Positions 62,370-64,000 of a stretch of 64,000 bases of DNA are shown here, piece by piece (the first letter of the stretch is position 1; each line of letters opens with the position of its first letter). The stretch comes from Emiliania huxleyi CCMP1516 (Eukaryota; Haptophyta; Isochrysidales; Noelaerhabdaceae): contig NW_005200784.1 of assembly GCF_000372725.1 (NCBI RefSeq), forward strand, positions 313,716 to 377,715, given 5' to 3'. The notes under the pieces are model-generated. The model worked only from the letters and a program-made list of their open reading frames with translations. It was not told the DNA's origin and made no database searches. The translations under genes and the position numbers were made by a program.

Positions 62370-62700
62370 TTAACGCAAGCCTAGAGGCAGAGGAGAGCGA
62401 CGCGACAGAGGATGAAGCGACAGGAGAGAGAGCGACGTAAGTGGGACGACCGCGAGGTGGCATGAAGGTTTGTTTGTTTGAAGGTTGCAGCGAGAATCGG
62501 CGAGGGACTGCGAAGAGAGATAGGAAGAAGCAGACGCGAAGGATGGGCGACGGCTAGCGCATCACACTCCTCTCCTTAAAATCCCTTTTTGGTGGCGGCG
62601 TGCCGTCGTCCTCCGCCTGCTCCCATCCCTCCCTTCGTGCGCTTGCCCCTTGGCGCTTGGGTTGTCTGTTTTCTTTCTTTCTTTTACCACGCCCAGTGTT
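62370..62700 (+). repeat. dispersed repeat, long copy
   Basis: The complement of 51273-51600, with GGGACGACCGCGAGGTGGCA, GACTGCGAAGAGAGATAGGA, GGGCGACGGCTAGCGCATCA, CTCCTCTCCTTAAAATCCC and the closing TTTTCTTTCTTTCTTTTAC. It lies upstream of the FkbM gene, where a 5' exon or promoter is expected. Confidence 0.8.
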
Positions 62701-62868
62701 TTTGAGTTTTCCTTGGCTTACATTACCTCTCGTCGGCTGGCGTCTGTGAGGAGAGGTCTCCATCGTATGCCTATGCGCATCACAGATTCTCTCGCCGTCG
62801 CAGCGCGCTGCGGTTTCTTGTCTCTCTGTTTGACCCCCCGATCACGCCACCTCGCCCCTCCTCTCCGC

Positions 62869-63429
62869 TCACCCAGAGATGGTGTCCCACTTGGGGAAGG
62901 CCTGCATCCGCGCGCGCGCGTTTCTCTCCAGCTTCTCCTGCTTCTCGGCCTCGATCGCGTCGATCGTCACCTCGATCGGCCTGCTCGCCTCCTCGTCCTT
63001 GTAGTAGCCGAGCCCGTACACGTCAAACTTGAAGACGTAGCCCTCCTTCTCGCTCTCGAACTCCGCCGCCTCGATGTAGTCCGGCGCCGCCGCCTCGAGC
63101 TGCGGCGCCGCCGCCGCGCCCTCAGCCAGCACAAACGCCTCCGTCTCGGGGCTCTCCCAGAGCTCGGCCGCCAGCCACATCTCCGAGGGAACCTCGCCAT
63201 AGTACGAGGCTGCGAGCGGAGTCACTGCCGGGATGTAGCCCGCCTCGAACCAGTTGCGCATGGTCGTGGTTGCGTGCGGCCCCTGGTCGACTCCGTAAGG
63301 GTCGCGGTACCACCAGAACTGCGCGTGGCCGAGGTCGCCGGCTGCGGGCGGTGGCCCGTCCCACGCCTTGCGTTTCCTCGACGAGGGACCCTCCGCCGCG
63401 CCGCCCGGGGCAGCGGCTGCTTCCGCCAT
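62869..63429 (-). CDS. GYF-domain protein
   Basis: A single minus-strand exon, ATG at 63429 (MAEAAAAPGGAAEG), 186 residues. After a nuclear-localisation-like SSRKRKAWDGPP comes the GYF domain: AQFWWYRDPYGVDQGPHATT, MRNWFEAGYIPAVTPLAAS and VPSEMWLAAELWESPE. GYF domains bind proline-rich peptides in splicing and translation-repression complexes (CD2BP2, GIGYF). The C-terminal half (EKEGYVFKFDVYGLGYYKDE, VTIDAIEAEKQEKLERNARA) looks conserved and ends WDTISG. Its small size and Lys/Arg-rich start suggest a nuclear splicing-related role, which is inferred. Confidence 0.85.
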   Translation of the reverse strand: MAEAAAAPGGAAEGPSSRKRKAWDGPPPAAGDLGHAQFWWYRDPYGVDQGPHATTTMRNWFEAGYIPAVTPLAASYYGEVPSEMWLAAELWESPETEAFVLAEGAAAAPQLEAAAPDYIEAAEFESEKEGYVFKFDVYGLGYYKDEEASRPIEVTIDAIEAEKQEKLERNARARMQAFPKWDTISG

Positions 63430-64000
63430 GCCCGTGGAGCTACCAGGTTGCACTTAGCTTACCTGGGCCCTAGGTAGCACGCACGAAAGAATTCGTCCCG
63501 GCACATTTTTTCTCAAATTGGCAGCCGTCCCTCCCTTGGGCTGTATGTTTTCTTTCTTTCTTTGGCACCCGTGCCTCTCTGGATAGGGTGGCCGTCACAC
63601 AACGACCCCTGGAATTGCGAGTCGCCCTTTCCCCCGCTGTGTGTGATTTTGTGTGAGCTCTGTGTGTCTTGAACTTGATTTGAAAGTAGAAAGAGAGATT
63701 TTTAGCACTGCGCTTTTTTCTTTCTACGGTTTCTGTTACAATGACACACCGCAGTCCGCTGCGATCACCGGCCCGACTCGGACTGAGCGTGCGGTGCCAC
63801 CTCAGGTCGTACATCTAGCACCGCGAGCGGTTGCCACGTAAACTCCAGCCCTTCCACCTGCGCCCCCAGCCCAAGCTGTCCAGCATGACACCAACCCATG
63901 GAGGCCAGCCGACCTGAGACAGTGTCCACGATCATAGTCGTGAAGCATCCGCACGACAAAGCTACTATCTCGACATGCTCGACAGCGCTGTCGTCGCCCC
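63430..64000. other. spacer at the right edge
   Basis: It contains a short copy of the dispersed repeat (about 63518-63565: CCGTCCCTCCCTTGGGCTGT, ATGTTTTCTTTCTTTCTTTGG) and CACCTGCGCCCCCAGCCC near the end. No gene seen. Confidence 0.5.

Overview
The window is nuclear DNA of a GC-rich, intron-containing eukaryotic microalga. A haptophyte is my best guess, but pelagophytes and other GC-rich algae are not excluded. Supporting signs are a eukaryotic 28S rRNA 3' end at the left edge, textbook eukaryotic genes (Pol III subunit, topoisomerase IB, 40S uS3, Sof1/DCAF13, Trm11, IMPACT), several proteins with secretory or plastid-type leaders, and very short introns. Most introns whose ends can be fixed by protein homology begin with GC and end with AG. 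A run of 100 N at 41515-41614 shows this is a draft scaffold.

Layout. 1-1627: 28S rRNA 3' part, then C-rich rDNA spacer. 3.2-7.6 kb: WLM metalloprotease (-), POLR3K/RPC10 (+), sulfotransferase (-). 7.6-10.2 kb: a nest of inverted-repeat elements. 10.2-12.2 kb: DCAF13/Sof1 (+). 12.2-20.2 kb: gene-poor, with a 187-bp tandem array and one unrecognised gene ending at 18689. 20.2-30.2 kb: SNF2-RING protein (+), GT90 glycosyltransferase (+), WD40 protein (-) and an unrecognised gene (+) divergent from it. 30.2-32.6 kb: a fold-back element and a CA microsatellite. 32.6-38.3 kb: NYN nuclease (+), TPM-domain protein (-), decayed mobile-element ORF (+). 38.5-42 kb: a G3E GTPase apparently fused to an HMG-box-like segment and an eIF5-type W2 domain, ending in a broken, duplicated last exon around the gap. 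42-49 kb: BspA-LRR protein (-), IMPACT (-), a second copy of the mobile-element ORF, an inverted truncated copy of the RPS3 5' end, an FMN reductase (+) and intact RPS3 (+). 49-52 kb: decayed tandem repeats and a hairpin-array transposable element with a 9-bp target duplication. 52-64 kb: a P-loop/ERG28-like fusion (+), TOP1 (-), DUF1275 protein (-), TRMT11 (+), FkbM methyltransferase (-) and GYF protein (-).

There are no operons. The genes are unrelated housekeeping and accessory loci, and the common thread is intron biology. Introns in at least eight unrelated genes share a 3' module built from ACGCGTCC/GTGAC units. Two also share a GAGACACTTCC-type 5' module. Many GC-AG introns start with a copy of the first bases of the next exon, as expected if they arose by insertion with target duplication or by tandem duplication of exon sequence. 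The NYN gene carries what looks like a recent example: two tandem 69-bp units that each begin with exon sequence and end in TTAG.

Gene models were spliced by eye from protein homology. Exact exon ends are given only where reading frame and motif agree.
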